A stretch of 64,000 nucleotides of DNA from Caballeronia humi (GCF_001544475.1 NZ_FCNW02000003.1:248001-312000); one strand, 5' to 3'; shown: positions 36,959 to 45,473, counted from the stretch's first letter. Program-made: numbers and translations. The notes: generated from the letters alone by a model not told the origin.

Positions 36959-37174
36959 ATGGGCATCACCGCGATCAACGTGCGCAATCAGTTCAAGGGC
37001 AAGGTCAAGGAAATCATTCGCGGGTCGGTGGTGTCGGAAGTCGACGTCGATACGCCGTTCGGCATCGTCACGTCCGTCATCACGACGCGCTCCGTCGACG
37101 AACTCGAGCTCAAGGTCGGCTCGGAAGTGGTGGCGCTCGTGAAATCGACGGAGGTGTCAATCGCGCGGCTTTAA
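36959..37174 (+). CDS. ssuF: TOBE-domain molybdopterin-binding protein (SsuF)
   Basis: Encodes 71 residues: one TOBE/Mop domain, starting ITAINVRNQFKGKVKEIIRG and ending EVVALVKSTEVSIARL. Such a gene at the end of sulfonate operons is called ssuF in Burkholderia/Pseudomonas; its oxyanion-binding role there is not well known. The ATG at 36959 gives the Mop start. It lies 47 bases after ssuB on the same strand. Confidence 0.88.
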   Translation: MGITAINVRNQFKGKVKEIIRGSVVSEVDVDTPFGIVTSVITTRSVDELELKVGSEVVALVKSTEVSIARL

Positions 37175-37190
37175 CGCGCTTTATTTCGCC

Positions 37191-37424
37191 CTATTTGGCG
37201 ATGGCGTCGCTCGCCGGGTTGCTGTGGATCATGCGATCACTGTTGGGCGGCGGCGTCGGACGCTTCATCGGCATGTTGTCCGAATTGTTGGGATTGTCGG
37301 GGCGAACCGTGCTGGCGCCCGCGGCAGCCGGCGGCTTGACCATCGAGGCGGCGTCGGCTGGCGGTTTTTGTTGCGCGAAGGCGGTCGAGACGGCGCAGAA
37401 GAGCAGGGCGGCGAGCGTTTTCAT
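37191..37424 (-). CDS. Small secreted protein (77 aa), unrecognised
   Basis: Encodes 77 residues from the ATG at 37424. A signal peptide is seen (MKTLAALLFCAVSTAFA, cut near residue 17). The mature part is short, Pro/Asn/Met-rich and probably disordered (PDNPNNSDNMPMKRPTPPPN). No family is recognised. A frame continues upstream without a signal peptide, so the ATG at 37424 is preferred. Confidence 0.65.
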   Translation of the reverse strand: MKTLAALLFCAVSTAFAQQKPPADAASMVKPPAAAGASTVRPDNPNNSDNMPMKRPTPPPNSDRMIHSNPASDAIAK

Positions 37425-38067
37425 GATGTGTCCCTCGGATGGCGGGCGGCTTGGCATCCGCTTGGTAAGCATTTTGTGTGACTGAAGCGGGGCGGGGAGA
37501 TTTGGGCGCTTGCGCACCGAGGGCTTTCCGTCTGCATTCCGTGACGACGCCCGAATGTTTTCGAAAAACGCCGAGGCCAAACCGCTGAACGATTTGAATC
37601 ACCCACTCAGCATTCGATGCGGGAATTCGTTCTTGCGGGTCGCGCGGCTTCTGCCGTGCTCATGCCAGGAAGGTCCACATTTTCTCCCGAACGACTTGAA
37701 CGGCTCAATGAGCAGTTGATGTGGAAGTTCATTGTTGCTGGTTGCGCGGCTTCGGCCGTGCCACGAAACCGCGCGCCCTGCGCGGGCGCCGACGTCTCAA
37801 AATTCCCGCACTTTTTCCCGAACGTTTTGAACGGCCCACTCGGCGATTGATGTGGAAGTTCGTCGTTGTTGCCCGCGCGACGGCGGCTACGCCACGAAAC
37901 CGGGCGCCCCCACTGAATGATCTTGGACGACTCACTAGCCGTTCGAATCCGGAGATCAGGCGTTCGCCCGCCTCACGAACGAATTTGTGCTCATCCTGTA
38001 AAATTAGGGATTCGGCGCCTTTTTTGCCGCACCGGCGTGGCGCCCCACGCAATCGAATCCGCGTTCC
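37425..38067. other. 643-base intergenic region before dusA
   Basis: No supported gene. Its middle is filled by degenerate tandem repeats (37591-37950). Frames across it that look coding repeat the same peptide (for example MWKF), which is a consequence of the DNA repeats. Confidence 0.6.
37591..37950. repeat. Degenerate tandem repeats, 95-131 bases per unit
   Basis: Unit starts are recognisable at 37591, 37693, 37824 and 37919 (gatttgaat, gacttgaac, gttttgaac, gatcttgga). Each of the first three continues into gatgtggaagttc (or gatgcgggaattc) and gcgcggcttcggccgtg or a close variant; units 2 and 3 share ccacgaaacc. The fourth is truncated. Confidence 0.8.
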
Positions 38068-39072
38068 ATGTCAGCAGCTTCCAAACCCAGCCCGCGCCGC
38101 GTGTCCGTCGCCCCGATGATGGACTGGACCGACCGCCATTGCCGGTCGTTTCACCGCCTGCTTTCCCGCGATACGTGGCTCTACACCGAAATGGTGACGA
38201 CCGGCGCGCTCCTCTTCGGCGACGTCGCGCGGCATCTCGCGTTCACGCCCGCCGAGGCGCCTGTCGCGCTGCAACTGGGCGGCAGCGAACCCGCCGACCT
38301 CGCGAAGAGCGCGAAACTCGGCGAGCAGTGGGGCTACGACGAGATCAACCTGAATTGCGGCTGCCCGTCCGAGCGGGTGCAGCGCGGCGCGTTCGGCGCG
38401 TGCCTGATGAACGAGCCGCAACTCGTCGCCGATTGCGTGAAGGCGATGCGCGACGCCGTCGCGATTCCCGTGACGGTGAAACACCGCATCGGCGTCGATG
38501 CGGTCGAGGACTACGAGTTCGTGCGCGATTTCGTGGGCACGGTGGCGGAGGCGGGCTGCGAGGTGTTCATCGTGCACGCGCGAAACGCGATCCTGAAGGG
38601 CCTGAGCCCGAAGGAGAATCGCGAGATTCCGCCGCTGAAATATGAGTATGCGTATCGGCTGAAACACGATTTTCCGCAGCTCGAAATTTTGATCAACGGC
38701 GGCATCAAGACGCTCGACGAGGTGGAAGAGCACCTGAAACACGTCGATGGTGTGATGCTCGGCCGCGAGGCTTATCACAATCCGTTCGTGCTCGCGGGCG
38801 TCGATTCGCGCTTTTACGGCGGACAGTCGCCGGTCGCGACGCGCGAGGAGATCGAGGCCAGCCTGATCGACTACGCGCGCGCAGAGCTTGCGCGCGGCAC
38901 GTACCTCGGCGCGATCACGCGGCATGCGCTGGGGCTTTATCGGGGCGTCGCGGGGGCACGTGGCTGGCGCCGGGTGCTGTCGGACAGCAAGCGTCTCGCA
39001 ACCGGCGATCTCTCCATCTTCGACGAGGCGCGCACGCATCTGCGCGAAGCAGTCGAACTAGCCGAAGGCTGA
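38068..39072 (+). CDS. dusA: tRNA-dihydrouridine synthase A
   Basis: Encodes 334 residues, an FMN enzyme that reduces uridine 20/20a in tRNA. Seen: VSVAPMMDWTDRHCRSFHRL at the N-terminus, the catalytic cysteine in INLNCGCPSERVQRGAFGA near residue 95, VTVKHRIGVDAVEDYEFVRD, and EILINGGIKTLDEVEEHL, all DusA blocks. It precedes tRNA-His by about 120 bases. Firm assignment. Confidence 0.96.
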   Translation: MSAASKPSPRRVSVAPMMDWTDRHCRSFHRLLSRDTWLYTEMVTTGALLFGDVARHLAFTPAEAPVALQLGGSEPADLAKSAKLGEQWGYDEINLNCGCPSERVQRGAFGACLMNEPQLVADCVKAMRDAVAIPVTVKHRIGVDAVEDYEFVRDFVGTVAEAGCEVFIVHARNAILKGLSPKENREIPPLKYEYAYRLKHDFPQLEILINGGIKTLDEVEEHLKHVDGVMLGREAYHNPFVLAGVDSRFYGGQSPVATREEIEASLIDYARAELARGTYLGAITRHALGLYRGVAGARGWRRVLSDSKRLATGDLSIFDEARTHLREAVELAEG

Positions 39073-39097
39073 TTGACGAATCGCTTCCCGCGGGGGC

Positions 39098-39126
39098 TAG
39101 GCAAACGGAATCTTTATTCGTATAAT
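39098..39126 (+). promoter_or_regulatory. Sigma-70-type promoter of tRNA-His
   Basis: A perfect TATAAT at 39121-39126 lies 17 bases after TAGGCA (39098-39103; four of six match TTGACA). Transcription would start near 39133, about 57 bases before the tRNA. Confidence 0.65.
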
Positions 39127-39189
39127 CTCGCTTCTCGATCGGCAAGCCAGTTCTTGGTAAGCCCGAGAGCAGTAAATCAGGTTGTCAGT

Positions 39190-39266
39190 GGTGGCTGTAG
39201 CTCAGTTGGTAGAGTCCAGGATTGTGATTCCTGTCGTCGTGGGTTCGAGTCCCATCAGCCACCCCA
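39190..39266 (+). tRNA. tRNA-His (GTG)
   Basis: 77 bases including the extra 5' G (G-1) and encoded CCA. The anticodon GTG lies in ggattgtgattcc. Acceptor stem gtggctg/cagccac, with G-1 opposite C73 as in all tRNA-His. T arm gggttcgagtccc. Confidence 0.96.
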
Positions 39267-39431
39267 AAGTTTCTTTCTCAAGCCAGTTCGGCATTTTTCC
39301 CAGCTGATATATCGTGTTGAATCGGGTGTCGCCGCCGCTTTTCGCACGCGGTGTGAAGCCAACGGAAACAGCGTCGGCGGGTGAAAAAGTCTCGCAAGGC
39401 GAAGCGTGATCGCACGAGCAGGCGCGTGATG

Positions 39432-39814
39432 CTATTCGGTCATTCTGAGTATCGTGTCCGCGCCGGTTACTGCGTGGGCGGCCAATCCGCGATCGATCTC
39501 GACATCGATGTGATAGTCGGCCTTGACTCGTGCGTCGAACAGCGGCCGAAGCCTTTTGCTGATCGCCTGAGACGTTAGGAACTTCCTGTTCTGCCTGCTG
39601 CACTGCGGGTTCGCCAGCTGCGCTATCAACTGCTCATGACTACCGCTTGCCTTTCCGACGAGAGCCGGCACGGGAAGCGATGATGAAAAGCCCTCGCGGC
39701 ATGAAACGCCGCGTAGTACGAGCGACTGCAGACCGCCCGGTAGTGAGGTTCCGACTCGGCAGTTTTCAACAATTCGGCTTCGTGGGCGGCAAGTTCTCTC
39801 GGTGTCGCGCTCAT
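39432..39814 (-). pseudogene. HEPN-domain-like protein, frameshifted
   Basis: The minus-strand start at 39814 gives 62 residues with MSATPRELAAHEAELL, then YRAVCSRSYYAAFHAARAFH, a HEPN-like helix with an RX6H motif (RSYYAAFH). It then stops at 39626 while a neighbouring frame carries on with GSHEQLIAQLANPQ, then RKFLTSQAISKRLRPLFDAR, ending at 39432. Both halves read as one HEPN-type protein of about 127 residues split by a frameshift near 39650-39680. It overlaps the upstream gene's stop by ATGA. HEPN proteins are often RNases or toxin partners. A sequencing error is possible. Confidence 0.65.
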
Positions 39815-40579
39815 ACCCGGACCTCCTCGAAGACCACATCGAAGGCGACATCCTTCTTGATACCCGCCTGATTTTCCGCTTCGGCGAGTTCGACGTTCAT
39901 CTCAAATGCTTCGAGTGCCGGGACAGGAACGGTCAGCGAATACGTCACGCCATGGAACAAACCATCAGCGGAGGTGGCGAGAGGCACGATGATCGGGCGG
40001 ATCCGAAGACGGCGAAGCACTGTGCCAGCGACATCGAGTTGACTCGCGATCTGTTCGTCCGGAATGCCAGCGTCGAGCAAAATCGCGTGCGCTTGCAGGA
40101 GATCGTCCGCTTCCTCCATGTCCCATTCGATCTGCATTTCTTCGGCTCGCGCAATGAAGCGGGCCGCCTGAGCGATTGCGCCAGCCGCAAATCCTTCCCG
40201 AAGCGCCAGCGTGAACTGACCAAGCTCCGGCGCGCCGACTCGAGCATAGATGTCCTGACCCGCCTGGAACTTGCCGAGGTTCAAGCGATTGATCATCCAG
40301 TTCACTTCGTTCGTGCCGGTGTTCCCCAGCGCGACGCTATTCCTGAATGCCTCTTCCGTGCCATCAAAATCGCCCGTCAGCCCCTTCCACGCGCCTGCGA
40401 GCTCCCAGGCGGAGCACGCATCGACGGTCATAAGAGCGTCGATTTCCCGCTTGATCGCGCGCCACTCGCGAACGAGCGGCGTCACCGTCGACGGCATCGA
40501 TGCAATCGGGCGAGGCCGTCTGGAGAGCGTTGATTCTCTCCACGATTTGTTCGGTCTTTGGCTGGGGAATGGCTTTCAT
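39811..40579 (-). pseudogene. TPR-like partner gene of the HEPN gene, probably frameshifted
   Basis: A 228-residue frame runs from an internal ATG at 40497 to the stop at 39811 (WELAGAWKGLTGDFDGTEEA, then helical TPR-like repeats, then a beta-rich end FHGVTYSLTVPVPALEAF). A better start, with a gaagg ribosome site, is at 40579 in another frame (MKAIPQPKTEQIVERINALQ), which would join near 40500. So the gene may carry a frameshift, or translation may simply begin at 40497. It lacks the GSxxxxDxD motif of MNT nucleotidyltransferases, so this is not a classical HEPN-MNT pair. No named family is recognised. Confidence 0.55.
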
Positions 40580-40890
40580 GCGCCTTCTTTGAAAGAGTCA
40601 CGCGGGCTGCGCGGTTTTGCCTTTAAGTGAACTTGAACGACTTATTTTAAGAATCGTACTATTTGTCGATCGAGCTTGTGTGTGCCCGGCGGCGGCTTTG
40701 GAATAGGCCGCGCGGTAAGGCAAAAGCGAATCGGTCTCGAACCGTCAAGGCTGGCGCGCCTTTGCGAGACGCCTATGCCAAGTTGCCACTTGAAAACTCT
40801 TTGCACAAAAGCGCAGAAACCCACACGGATTAAGCAGAAGGCGCGAAACCGCGCTCTCAAGTTTCGACAAACGCTGCCGTCAAAACCGGC
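40580..40890. other. 311-base intergenic region
   Basis: No gene is supported. It separates the decayed minus-strand module from the following plus-strand genes and is less GC-rich than its surroundings. Confidence 0.4.
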
Positions 40891-41118
40891 ATGCCCCGCG
40901 AAACTTATTCTCCCGCGAATGACCCCGATATCCACGAGCTAATCGCCCGGGGCAGCGCGTTGATCGGATCGCTCGACGTGATACGCAAGGCGCGGGCGAT
41001 GCCGTCGTTCACGGATGACATGAACGCCTACTGGACATGGTGCCAATCCGGCGAGCCCGACGATCCCCGCATGATCGATATCATCAGACGCCTGATTCGC
41101 GACGGCGCTTCCACTTGA
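40891..41118 (+). CDS. Hypothetical protein (75 aa)
   Basis: Encodes 75 residues. Starts MPRETYSPANDPDIHELIAR, contains FTDDMNAYWTWCQSGEPDDP, and ends IIRRLIRDGAST. Soluble, acidic. No family is recognised. The ribosome site is weak, so the call is tentative. Confidence 0.5.
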   Translation: MPRETYSPANDPDIHELIARGSALIGSLDVIRKARAMPSFTDDMNAYWTWCQSGEPDDPRMIDIIRRLIRDGAST

Positions 41119-41248
41119 TCACGCCACGAGCCGCCAGCCTCCGCCAATTTGGCCCGCGATGTGGCCCGCGCCACACAACGCTCCCCACATCGGCACTACG
41201 CTCACCGTGCGATTCCTGCCAAAAGCATTCGAAGAACGGGAGACCGAC

Positions 41249-41635
41249 ATGGCGCTGAGCAAAGCAGAAAACCGGGTGTTCGGGGACAAATGCCTGCCGT
41301 TCCTCGTCAAAAGCGTCAGTTCCAGCTTCGGGCGCGACTTTCATGTGATGCCGCGCCTGATGCACGTCGCGCCGACCGTCGGACTGCACATCACCGCGCA
41401 CCGCGCCTCCGACGCCAGAATGTCGTATCCGCTGAACGTGTTCGTCTTCTGGCCCGCGCCGGGAATCCGCCAGTTCCTGAGCAACGTCGACCGGCCAATC
41501 GTCGCCGCCAGCGTGAGCGAGCGCGTCCCGCAGGAGATCCGCAAGATCATGGAGCGATCGGGCATCGACTTCACCGGCCGCTCGCAGGAGCGCGGCGAAG
41601 TCGTGATGGTCGAATTGAGCGAGAGCGTTCTTTGA
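41249..41635 (+). CDS. Hypothetical protein (128 aa)
   Basis: Encodes 128 residues from the ATG at 41249, which has a gggag site seven bases upstream. Seen: MALSKAENRVFGDKCLPFLV, FHVMPRLMHVAPTVGLHITA, and a C-terminal GRSQERGEVVMVELSESVL. The frame begins at 41159 but the upstream part looks non-coding. Soluble, family not recognised. Confidence 0.65.
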   Translation: MALSKAENRVFGDKCLPFLVKSVSSSFGRDFHVMPRLMHVAPTVGLHITAHRASDARMSYPLNVFVFWPAPGIRQFLSNVDRPIVAASVSERVPQEIRKIMERSGIDFTGRSQERGEVVMVELSESVL

Positions 41636-41731
41636 GCGGATCGTAGGCATCGGACTCGATGCCCGGATGACGGCGGTTTGGCCATGTGTTAATAATGCGC
41701 GAACCTGAAACCCGCCCCGGACCACCTCTGC

Positions 41732-42187
41732 ATGAGACCGCCGCGCCTCGATCAACTCGACGACATCGATCGCAACCTCGTCGCGCTCCTGCAAACGAAC
41801 GCGCGTGAGAGCGTGGCGAATCTGGCGCGCCAGCTTGGCGTCGCGCGCACGACCGTCATCGCGCGCATCGCGCGGCTCGAGAAGAACAACGTCATTGCGG
41901 GCTACGGCGTGCGCCTCGGTCAGGACGTGCTCGACGCGAGCATCCAGGCTTACGTCGGCATCAAGCTCGCGCCGAAGTACGGCCGCGATGTCCAGAAACG
42001 CTTCGCGAAAATGCCCGAGATCCAGCTTCTTTGCGCGGTGAGCGGCGAGTTCGACTACGTCGCCTGGCTACGCGCCGATTCCCCCGATCGCCTGAACGAT
42101 CTGCTCGATGAAATCGGCGCGCTGGAAGGCGTCGAGCGCACGACGACGTCGATCATTCTCGCGCGCAAAATCGACCGCGGCGGATAG
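41732..42187 (+). CDS. Lrp/AsnC-family transcriptional regulator
   Basis: Encodes 151 residues. The N-terminal helix-turn-helix (NARESVANLARQLGVARTTV, residues 21-40) is followed by the RAM effector-binding domain (DASIQAYVGIKLAPKYGRDV; LLCAVSGEFDYVAWLRADSP). It is the upstream neighbour of a saccharopine-dehydrogenase-like gene on the same strand, which it probably controls in response to an amino acid. Confidence 0.92.
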   Translation: MRPPRLDQLDDIDRNLVALLQTNARESVANLARQLGVARTTVIARIARLEKNNVIAGYGVRLGQDVLDASIQAYVGIKLAPKYGRDVQKRFAKMPEIQLLCAVSGEFDYVAWLRADSPDRLNDLLDEIGALEGVERTTTSIILARKIDRGG

Positions 42188-42190
42188 ATT

Positions 42191-42239
42191 TCGACGATTT
42201 GTATCACAGTCTAGTCGAAACGACGAAAACCATCGTCGA
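42191..42239. promoter_or_regulatory. Inverted repeat upstream of the dehydrogenase gene, possible Lrp site
   Basis: tcgacgat (42191-42198) and atcgtcga (42232-42239) are perfect 8-base inverted repeats in the 144-base gap between the Lrp-family gene and its neighbour. The site is a candidate operator by position and symmetry only. Confidence 0.45.
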
Positions 42240-42331
42240 TACGCATCATTTTGTGTCTAGGATCAATATTCATGCGCTTCTAAACTTGTGTAAGAAGGAC
42301 ATTGACGCCCTGACTGCATAAGGAGAGAAGA

Positions 42332-43441
42332 ATGAAAGTAGCCCTGATAGGCGCCGGCTTGATCGGTCAAAGCATCGCCCACCTGCTGCGTGAAACGGGC
42401 GATTTCGAAGTCGTCGCGTTCGACCGCGATACCGCCGCGCTCGCGCTGCTCGACGAGCAGGGCATCGAGACGCGCCGCGTCGATTCCGCCGATACCGCCG
42501 CCTTGCGCCAGGCGCTGCAAGGCTTCGACGCGCTTGTCAACGCGCTGCCGTACTACCTCGCGATCAACGTGGCGTCGGCGGCGAAAGCGGCGCGCGTCCA
42601 CTATTTCGACCTGACCGAAGACGTGCGCGCGACCCACGCGATCCGCGCGATTGCCGACGACTCGCAGCAGGCGTTCATGCCGCAGTGCGGCCTCGCACCG
42701 GGTTTCATCGGCATCGTCGCGCACGATCTGGCGAAGCGCCTCGACGACGTACGCGAAGTGAAAATGCGCGTCGGCGCGCTGCCGGAGTTTCCGACCAACG
42801 CGCTGAAATACAACCTGACGTGGAGCATCGACGGCCTGATCAACGAGTACTGCCAGCCGTGCGAAGCGATCCGCGACGGTCGCACGCAATGGGTTCAGCC
42901 GCTCGAAGGCGTCGAGCATTTCTCGCTCGACGGCACCGAATACGAGGCATTCAACACGTCGGGCGGGCTCGGCACGCTGTGCGAGACGCTCGCGGGCAAG
43001 GTCGAGACGCTCGACTACAAGTCGGTGCGCTATCCGGGCCATCGCGACCTGATGAAATTCCTGCTCGACGATCTGCGCATGTCCACCGATCGCGACGGCC
43101 TGAAGGCGATGCTGAAGCGCGCGGTGCCCTCGACGGCGCAGGACGTCGTGCTGATCTTCGTGACGGTGACGGGCATGCGGCGCGGCCAGCTTGTGCAGGA
43201 CGTGTTCACGCGGAAGATTTTCGCGAAGGACGTTTGCGGCGTGCCGATGAGCGCGATTCAGATCACCACCGCCGGCGCGATCTGCGCGGAACTCGACCTT
43301 TTCCGCGAGGGCGTTTTGCCGCAAAGTGGTTTCATCCGGCAGGAGCAGGTGCCGCTTGACGCGTTCCTGAGCAATCGCTTCGGGCGTTTGTATGAAGGGG
43401 AGAGCGTGGTCCAAGCGACGCGGCGGCTCGCGGCAGCGTAA
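42332..43441 (+). CDS. Saccharopine dehydrogenase NADP-binding family protein
   Basis: Encodes 369 residues. An N-terminal Rossmann fold is seen (MKVALIGAGLIGQSIAHLLR), then the family blocks ALVNALPYYLAINVASAAKA, FMPQCGLAPGFIGIVAHDLA near residue 115, and NALKYNLTWSIDGLINEYC. A good aaggagagaag site precedes the ATG. Family members act on lysine, saccharopine or related amino acids; a lysine 6-dehydrogenase-like role is possible but not proven. Next to an Lrp-family gene. Confidence 0.88.
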   Translation: MKVALIGAGLIGQSIAHLLRETGDFEVVAFDRDTAALALLDEQGIETRRVDSADTAALRQALQGFDALVNALPYYLAINVASAAKAARVHYFDLTEDVRATHAIRAIADDSQQAFMPQCGLAPGFIGIVAHDLAKRLDDVREVKMRVGALPEFPTNALKYNLTWSIDGLINEYCQPCEAIRDGRTQWVQPLEGVEHFSLDGTEYEAFNTSGGLGTLCETLAGKVETLDYKSVRYPGHRDLMKFLLDDLRMSTDRDGLKAMLKRAVPSTAQDVVLIFVTVTGMRRGQLVQDVFTRKIFAKDVCGVPMSAIQITTAGAICAELDLFREGVLPQSGFIRQEQVPLDAFLSNRFGRLYEGESVVQATRRLAAA

Positions 43442-43462
43442 AAACAAAAAACCTGAGAGACG

Positions 43463-43486
43463 AAAAGGCGCTTCGGCGCCTTTTTT
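43463..43486 (+). terminator. Terminator after the saccharopine-dehydrogenase-like gene
   Basis: A nine-base stem (aaaaggcgc/gcgcctttt) with a ttcg tetraloop followed by T's, 22 bases after the stop. The flanking A run may allow weak use on the other strand. Confidence 0.88.
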
Positions 43487-43587
43487 GTGCGCCAGGCAGG
43501 CGGGGTGGCTCCGGTCAGCGTGCCGATTGGCGAATACGAGCAAGGCGCCGGTGGTGCCGCAGTGCGTGGCTTCCTCAACCCAAGCCG

Positions 43588-44163
43588 CTACAGAAGGCGC
43601 TTCAGCAACTCCTCATAAGCTTCGTCCGACGGTACCGAGTTATCGAACATCAGCAAATCGCGGCATTGATCGCCACTCGGAACGAAGCGGCGCGACTTGT
43701 ACTCGTCCCAATGTGCGAGCTTGTACGCGTCGTTCGGATTGCCACGCGCGACGATCCGCTCACGCGCCACGTCTTCATCGACATGAACCCAGACGACGCG
43801 CAGCGTCACCTCATCGCCAATGCCGAGCCACGCGCGCTCGAAAATCCGCCCGTCTCGCACTTCGCGGGACAACGGCGCGACCACCGCCGCCGATACACCG
43901 AGTTCGAGGTTCTCCCGAGCGGTATCGATCAGCGATCGATACTCGGGATCGCGCAAGTGCTGCAAAAAAAGAGGGCTGTCGCGATCGTTCGGGTCGCCGG
44001 TGAGCGCGCCCATCGCAGCGGCGCTGTAGGCGCCGTAGAGCGTGTCCTTGTCGAGCATGCAGAACGGTTCGCCAGTCGCGCGCATGAGCCGCGGCACCAG
44101 CCGCCTGGCGAGCGTCGTCTTGCCGGTGCCGGCGTGGCCGCAGAAGAAAATCAGATGTGTCAT
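43588..44163 (-). CDS. P-loop kinase-like ATP-binding protein
   Basis: Encodes 191 residues from the ATG at 44163. Walker A is seen (FCGHAGTGKTTLARRL), and the lid-like RVVWVHVDEDVARERIVARG further on, as in small AAA/zeta-toxin- or gluconokinase-like kinases. The substrate is unknown. Its start overlaps the stop of the antiporter gene by ATGA, so the two are translationally coupled. Confidence 0.8.
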   Translation of the reverse strand: MTHLIFFCGHAGTGKTTLARRLVPRLMRATGEPFCMLDKDTLYGAYSAAAMGALTGDPNDRDSPLFLQHLRDPEYRSLIDTARENLELGVSAAVVAPLSREVRDGRIFERAWLGIGDEVTLRVVWVHVDEDVARERIVARGNPNDAYKLAHWDEYKSRRFVPSGDQCRDLLMFDNSVPSDEAYEELLKRLL

Positions 44164-45473
44164 AGGGTTGACCGTCCGCGCTGATACCACTTCATCAGCG
44201 GCGTCGAAGAGATGCCGTGCACGATCACCGACGCCGCGATCACCGCGATCACGAGCGGAATCAGCGGTCCGGCGGCGCTTTTCGGCGCGTGTTCCAGCGC
44301 GAACATCAGGTAATAGAACGAGCCGACGCCGCGTATCCCGAACCAGCTCATCAGCCGCCGCTGCGGCCCCGTCGCCATCGATCCGACGAGCGACGCCTCG
44401 ACCGCCGCCGGCCGCACGACCACGAACAGGGCGACGATCAGGATCACCGCGTGCCAGGTCAACATCGGCTGCCAGTAGTTCGCGAGCACCGCCCCGACGA
44501 TCAGCATGATCGCCACCTCCGCGATGCGTTCCAGTTCGATCGTGAAGCCGAGCACGCGTTCCGCCATGAACGCGTGCGCGCGCTCCGGATCGGAGGCAAC
44601 CGAACCGACGTCGTCCGCGTCGATCGTGCCCATTGCCTCGCGCGGCGACTTGTCGCCGCTCGCCTTCTGCTCGACGCGGCGCATCGCGAGGCCGGCCGCG
44701 AACACCGCGAGGAACGCGTACGTGTGCAGCAATTCGGCGACGCCGTACGATAGCGCGATCAACCCGAGCGCATAGAAGCCCTCGGGGCCGAGCGCCTGGC
44801 CGTGGCGCGTGCGCAGGAACGCAACGAGCCGCACGGCGAGATCACCGAGCAGCCAGCCGCTCGCGAGCGCGCCCGCGACGCCCCACAGCGCCTCGCCCGT
44901 GAACGCCCACGAGAGCGCCTCGCCCGGTGATGCCTCGTACTTGCACACGGCGACGCCGAGCAGCGCGAACGGCAGCGCGATGCCGTCGTTCAGGCCGCCT
45001 TCGCCCGTCAGCGAAAAGCGCAGCAAGTCGATGTCGCCGGGACGCTCGACTTGCACGTCGTGGGCGAGCACGGGGTCGGTCGGCGCGAGCATCGCCGCGA
45101 GCAGCAGCGACGGGCCCCAGTTCAGGCCGAGCAGATACACGCCGACCAGCGTCAGCGCGGCGACCGTCAGCACCATCGCGACGACGCCGAGCCGCAGCGG
45201 CAACAGCCAGATTCGGTCGGTGGGCGGGACGCGCAGGCGCAGGCCGATCGCGAACAGCGACACGAGCATCGCGACTTCGGTGATGCGGCGCAGCACGGTG
45301 GCATCGGCGAGGAGATCGAGGGAGAGGAGGCCGGCGCCCGCGGGCCCCAAGCCGAAGCCGATCGCGAGGTAGCACATCGCCGTACTGATCGGCAGATGCT
45401 TAAAGGTCGAACTGGCAAGCCCCATGAGGATGAGTACACCGCCAACGACGAGAAACCACATCGTCTCGGTCAT
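44160..45473 (-). CDS. Cation:proton antiporter (CPA1/NhaP-like)
   Basis: Encodes 437 residues with about 12 transmembrane segments. The ion-binding block is clear: LAAMLAPTDPVLAHDVQVER near residue 130, then LTGEGGLNDGIALPFALL near residue 155, which carries the conserved Asp pair region of CPA1 exchangers. Role: Na+ or K+ for H+ exchange at the inner membrane. It is first of a two-gene operon with a small kinase-like gene. Confidence 0.9.
   Translation of the reverse strand: MTETMWFLVVGGVLILMGLASSTFKHLPISTAMCYLAIGFGLGPAGAGLLSLDLLADATVLRRITEVAMLVSLFAIGLRLRVPPTDRIWLLPLRLGVVAMVLTVAALTLVGVYLLGLNWGPSLLLAAMLAPTDPVLAHDVQVERPGDIDLLRFSLTGEGGLNDGIALPFALLGVAVCKYEASPGEALSWAFTGEALWGVAGALASGWLLGDLAVRLVAFLRTRHGQALGPEGFYALGLIALSYGVAELLHTYAFLAVFAAGLAMRRVEQKASGDKSPREAMGTIDADDVGSVASDPERAHAFMAERVLGFTIELERIAEVAIMLIVGAVLANYWQPMLTWHAVILIVALFVVVRPAAVEASLVGSMATGPQRRLMSWFGIRGVGSFYYLMFALEHAPKSAAGPLIPLVIAVIAASVIVHGISSTPLMKWYQRGRSTL

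Noticed and set aside
37617..37850. 77-residue frame with repeats (MREFVLAGRAASAV, MWKFIVAGCAASAV)
   Set aside because: The repeats are in the DNA, the frame has no ribosome site, and it breaks between units.
39190..40620. Integrated mobile element at tRNA-His
   Set aside because: I looked for a repeat of the tRNA 3' end (cccatcagccacc) downstream and did not see one; no integrase gene is present, so integration is not supported beyond position.
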